NCBI GenBank assembly: GCA_947505885.1 | Contig: CANNMN010000056.1 | Span: 1 to 7,896 of the forward strand | Reading direction: 5' to 3' | DNA from: Rickettsiales bacterium | GTDB taxonomy: Bacteria > Pseudomonadota > Alphaproteobacteria > Rickettsiales > UBA1997 | Length of the DNA stretch: 7,896 nt | In this document: positions 7,200-7,896 of the stretch, in pieces | Position numbering within the stretch: position 1 is the stretch's first letter | Layout: each line of letters starts with the position of its first letter | Position numbers and translations under genes: made by a program | The notes under the pieces: model-generated | Databases searched by the model: none | Told to the model about the DNA's origin: nothing | What the model saw: only the letters and a program-made list of their open reading frames with translations

Positions 7200-7220
7200 A
7201 TTTAGATTTTAAATTTTAGA
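7200..7220 (-). repeat. Heptamer array upstream of the HIT gene
   Basis: Read on the minus strand, three units TCTAAAA, TTTAAAA and TCTAAAT end two bases before the ATG at 7197. This is the same kind of array, in the same orientation and place, as before msbA and argS. It fills over half of the 39-base gap to recN. No Shine-Dalgarno sequence is visible for either divergent gene, and I see no alphaproteobacterial LexA box (GTTC-N7-GTTC) in the gap. Confidence 0.7.
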
Positions 7221-7236
7221 TTTATCTCTGTCGACG

Positions 7237-7896
7237 ATGCTTAACTCTCTCTCAATTCACAATATTGTTCTAATCGACAAAGCGGAAATTACCCTCTCAT
7301 CTGGTCTGTGCATTTTAAGTGGCGAGACAGGTTCTGGGAAGTCGATTTTGCTTGATGCTCTTGGCTTGGCCATTGGTTTTAGAGCTAATTTTCGCTTGAT
7401 TGGTTCGGATGAAAATAAGGCGCAAGTTGCGGCGGAATTCGACATTTCAAAAAATGAAATCTGCAAAAATTTTCTTAGAGAAAATGATTTGCTTGATGCT
7501 GAGAGCCCAGACCATTTAAGGATCCGCAGAGCAATTAACGAAAATTCAGTTAATAAAATTTTTGTAAATGACGTTGCGATTGGAGTAAATCTTTTGGCAA
7601 AAGTTGGCGAGACTTTGGTGGAGATTCACGGTCAGCACGATCAGCGCGGACTCCTTAATCCAAGCGCTCACCTAAGTATTTTGGATGAGTTCTCTGGTAA
7701 CGAAAATTTGCTAAAAATTCTCAAAAAAATTTACGAAAATTTACGCGAAGTTGAAAAGAAAATTTCCGAGATTGCAGCAAAAAAAGAAGCAGCGGAAAGA
7801 GAAAAAGATTACCTTACTCACATAGTGCAAGAGCTTGAATCTGCTGAGCTTAAGGCAGATGAAGAAAGTGAATTAATCGCCAAAAAAGATTTTTTA
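7237..7896 (+). CDS. recN: DNA repair protein RecN, N-terminal part
   Basis: SMC-like ATPase that acts on DNA double-strand breaks in recombinational repair. The first 220 codons are present; a full RecN has about 550, so the rest lies beyond the window. The ATP-binding head begins at once: MLNSLSIHNIVLID, then Walker A GETGSGKS (29-36) and ILLDALGLAIG. The RecN-typical LRIRRAINENSVNKIFVND (94-112) and VEIHGQHDQ (129-136) follow. From about 155 the sequence is charged and heptad-like (REVEKKISEIAAKKEAAE), the start of the first coiled-coil arm. Together these distinguish RecN from SMC, RecF and SbcC. ATG 7237 gives the canonical N-terminus; no Shine-Dalgarno sequence is visible before it. The gene is divergent from the HIT gene with 39 bases between them. 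SOS control is known for recN in other bacteria, but no LexA site is seen here. Confidence 0.95.
   Translation, partial: MLNSLSIHNIVLIDKAEITLSSGLCILSGETGSGKSILLDALGLAIGFRANFRLIGSDENKAQVAAEFDISKNEICKNFLRENDLLDAESPDHLRIRRAINENSVNKIFVNDVAIGVNLLAKVGETLVEIHGQHDQRGLLNPSAHLSILDEFSGNENLLKILKKIYENLREVEKKISEIAAKKEAAEREKDYLTHIVQELESAELKADEESELIAKKDFL

Noticed and set aside
7198..7236. LexA (SOS) operator for recN
   Set aside because: No GTTC-N7-GTTC or E. coli-type CTGT-N8-ACAG box is present in the gap. Control might lie inside the HIT gene but cannot be shown.
7257..7466. Minus-strand 69-codon frame inside recN
   Set aside because: It overlaps the Walker A region of recN and has no features of its own.

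Overview
The window looks like an ordinary chromosomal segment of an AT-rich alphaproteobacterium. ArgS resembles my recollection of Rickettsiales-type ArgS, for example in its C-terminal NPIFYVQYAHAR region. A SPOR-domain protein directly after argS, a small SdhE and a Slt-type transglycosylase also fit that class. The order within the class (Rickettsiales, Holosporales or a free-living AT-rich relative) is inferred from memory of protein families, not from a search. TGA is used as a stop (msbA), so the standard bacterial code applies.

Layout. Positions 1-3919, minus strand: an envelope operon. An MsbA-like ABC exporter (2162-3919) is followed, with a 4-base ATGA overlap, by a soluble lytic murein transglycosylase (2165 down to the window edge, C-terminus missing). 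Positions 3920-3999: a divergent intergenic region filled with A-rich heptamer arrays. Positions 4000-6456, plus strand: argS, then a membrane-anchored SPOR-domain protein whose GTG start directly follows the argS stop. Positions 6457-6551: a convergent gap holding a 25-bp palindrome. Positions 6552-7197, minus strand: an overlapping pair, a HIT-family nucleotide hydrolase followed by sdhE. Positions 7198-7236: a second divergent region with a heptamer array. Position 7237 to the end, plus strand: the N-terminal 220 residues of recN, cut by the window edge. No stretch without a gene exceeds 100 bases. No RNA genes, insertion sequences, prophage or CRISPR were seen.

The genes are mostly housekeeping: export of lipid A-type lipids, murein turnover, arginyl-tRNA synthesis, envelope/division binding to peptidoglycan, flavinylation of succinate dehydrogenase, nucleotide clean-up and double-strand-break repair. 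I found no convincing undescribed system. The most interesting signal is non-coding: sense-oriented arrays of an A-rich heptamer (TCTAAAA / TCAAAAA) lie immediately before the start codons of three genes (msbA, argS and the HIT gene), none of which has a recognisable Shine-Dalgarno sequence.
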